Assembly: GCF_004027225.2 (NCBI RefSeq)
Contig: NC_044288.2
Span: forward strand, 6,127,719-6,191,718
Direction: 5' to 3'
DNA: 64,000 nt
Origin: Strigops habroptila
Lineage: Eukaryota > Chordata > Aves > Psittaciformes > Psittacidae
Shown piece by piece: positions 62,201-64,000 of the stretch. The translations under genes were made by a program, and so were the position numbers. The notes below the pieces were generated by a model, which was given only the letters and a program-made list of their open reading frames with translations, did not search any database and was not told where the DNA came from. Numbering within the stretch: position 1 is the stretch's first letter; every line of letters begins with the position of its first letter.

Positions 62201-63840
62201 CTGAAGTTAGGGAGTCTGCTGAACCCAAAGATGTGGTGTGGCAATGCCTGCATGCACTTGAGGCTGGCAGCATAGGACTGATAAATAGGCTTCACCTCTG
62301 TAGCTGCACTCAGGGGAATCCTGAGTGAAAGCAAGATCTTAAGTATTTCCTAATATTTTTGGACACGAGTTAAGTGCAGCATGTTTGGCTTCTTAAAGGG
62401 AGATGGAATGAAGAGTTTAAAGGGACATGTGTGGGATTTGGCAAGGGAAGTAGAGCAACCAAGGAATTGATCAAAAGATCTGCAAGGAAATTACCAGGTT
62501 TGGGCACTCCACAACTTACAGAAGTGCCTGCTTGAGACTAAAGGAACCTTTCTGGGAGGGGCTGGGATGGACACCGTTTCCTGGAACTACTGTAATATTT
62601 GCTTCCTTAGGCACAAGAAGAAAACACAGTAACTCATGTGATTACTCTTCTTCTGGGAAACAAAACCCAGCTGTTCTCATGTAATGACAAGACAAATTCC
62701 ATGTAAGAGGAAAAAGCAGATCTCGTTCTAACCAGAATTTTTCCCTTTGGGATCTTTCTTATATAAGCCCTGCCACAGTCAGTCCTTCACACTGCAGAAG
62801 TATTTAAGATGGTTTGCTCTCTTCCCCACCATCCTCAAAAAGCTCCATGATATTCCTAACTGACATTCTCTGCTTGACTCTGAAAACCTGCCCACAAAAC
62901 TCTCAGTGCAAGCACGTAAGATGGATTTGAGAGTGGGGAAAAGAGGAGTTAGACACTGCCAAGTCCCAGGACTGCTGGCTTTTGTAAGAAAAAAAGAAAA
63001 TGATCCATAATTAGAAAGAAAAACCAAAGTGACATTTATATTGTCGTTATTATCTATCAGCCTTGTGAGACATAAGGAATAAGTTGTGCCTTTTAAAGTT
63101 AGTTTCAGGCAGGTTGCAGCACAGACTGGGTGGACCTCTGGAAAGTTTCTTTCCAGTGGTAAAGCCTAGAAACAAACTGTTGAGATTTTCATGTTGCAGC
63201 ACACATTTTTTTTACAGCAAACAGTTCTGCTGACAAACAAATACTTTGTGTTAGCTACAGATGAAAAAGATGGGGCCAAGCTGGGGCCAAGTTGGTGTTG
63301 TCAACTTAGAATTATGGCCTGATAATAGCTGAGTAAAGCTCTGCAGCTGCACAGAGCAGCTCTTCTACAACTGAAGAATGACTACATTCAAATGAACATG
63401 AAGCAGAGGTTAAAACAGCAACGTTTCTAACACTGGAATCTGGTATTTTAGAGCTTGTTACAATAGATAACAGATCAATTAAGAATGTAACAGCCATGAT
63501 TTTTAAATGCAGGAGAAGACATAAGACAGTATTCCATAAGATCTTTTCTCCCCTCATGAATACTTTAAAGCTCAGTAATATCGAATCCCAATTGTTATCT
63601 GAGCAACATTCCATGCCAAGTGCTCTTCAGCTAAGTATTTCTGTTTCCACGGAGAGAGAAGAATTTACCTGAAAACTTCAGGTCCCCTTGTTCCTCCTGC
63701 GCATTTTTCCATTGGACCCAGTTTTTCCAGGCATTTACCCCATACATATACTTTAGGGTCATCCCAGAAACAGAGCATCCTGCGTAGGAGCCCTGCATCA
63801 GATTCCGGGGCTCTACAGAAACTACAGACTTCTTCCGACC
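56216..63840 (-). CDS. ZMYM4: ZMYM4, C-terminal six coding exons (partial)
   Basis: Exons in transcript order: 63669-63840, 61795-61946, 60435-60546, 58850-59098, 57845-57974, 56216-56423. All splice sites are GT-AG. They join in frame to the last 340 residues; upstream exons lie beyond the window. Recognisable blocks are MTLKYMYGVNAWKNWVQWKN, KLKEDILSCTFAELSFGLCQ, GEKYDPDSILYLCLGIQQ, FTEPYSRFMIELTKLLKIWE, MFSRIEEEHLWECKQLGAYS and the acidic end KSEDSDIELSD. ZMYM4 is a large nuclear MYM-type zinc-finger protein. This part is the DUF3504 domain, described as derived from a Crypton tyrosine recombinase and shared with ZMYM2, ZMYM3 and QRICH1. A basic GKRKRSEDEE stretch resembles a nuclear localisation signal. 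Orientation and position next to KIAA0319L match human. Confidence 0.95.
61947..63668 (-). other. ZMYM4 intron, nothing recognised
   Basis: The longest ZMYM4 intron in the window (1.7 kb), bounded by CAG|GTAAAT and GCCGCAG. No repeat or RNA gene was recognised in it or in the other ZMYM4 introns (60547-61794, 59099-60434, 57975-58849, 56424-57844). Confidence 0.6.
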
Positions 63841-64000
63841 CTACAGGCAAACACACACATCAGAACAAATCCACATTTTAGAAGCACTTTGTCTATGGAT
63901 GCTTAATTTGATCTCATATCAAAAGATTGTTATGCTGACACGGTAACAAAATCCCACTCTCATGATAGAATTTGAATGGATATGTATGTATTTTTACTAT

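Noticed and set aside
1-64000. Search for endogenous retroviruses, LTRs and other capsid-bearing elements
   Set aside because: No gag, pol or env-like frames and no paired terminal repeats were recognised. The mobile elements seen are CR1 and old MIR/L3-like fragments only.

Overview
The window is vertebrate nuclear DNA and almost certainly avian. It has compact GT-AG intron genes, CpG-island promoters, several CR1 LINE 3' fragments and no mammalian Alu or L1. Gene order and orientation match a segment of human 1p34.3, read backwards here: (TFAP2E) - NCDN - KIAA0319L - ZMYM4. In chicken I would expect this block on a microchromosome such as chr23; that placement is from memory.

Layout. Positions 1-5.2 kb are intergenic: a CpG island at the left edge (probably the promoter of TFAP2E, whose body lies outside), an AT-rich candidate enhancer and two CR1 fragments. 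NCDN (minus, 5555-8896, six coding exons, 704 aa) and KIAA0319L (plus, coding 10511-37225, twenty coding exons, 1122 aa) share a CpG-rich bidirectional promoter at about 8.9-9.35 kb. KIAA0319L encodes the MANSC/PKD membrane protein known as AAVR. All exon junctions of both genes keep frame.

From 38.7 to 46.2 kb is GC-rich DNA with no protein gene that I can support. At 46.28-46.50 kb it holds two microRNA hairpins on the plus strand 131 nt apart: a miR-1 variant and a miR-133 whose mature arm equals miR-133a. This matches the bird-type mir-1b/mir-133c cluster, a muscle microRNA pair absent from this place in human. About 3.5-3.8 kb upstream a MEF2 consensus, two CArG-like boxes and two TATA boxes form a plausible muscle promoter. 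It is the most interesting unexplained structure in the window.

From 47.1 to 50.25 kb lie two tandem small genes of the interferon-inducible ISG12/IFI27/IFI6 family (93 and 108 aa), the second starting almost at the poly(A) signal of the first. STAT-type palindromes and an ISRE-like stretch lie about 400 bp upstream of the first. The right part (56.2-63.84 kb, minus) holds the last six coding exons of ZMYM4, encoding its domesticated Crypton-recombinase-like C-terminal domain, followed by a long 3'UTR. No endogenous retrovirus, tRNA, rRNA or CRISPR was seen.
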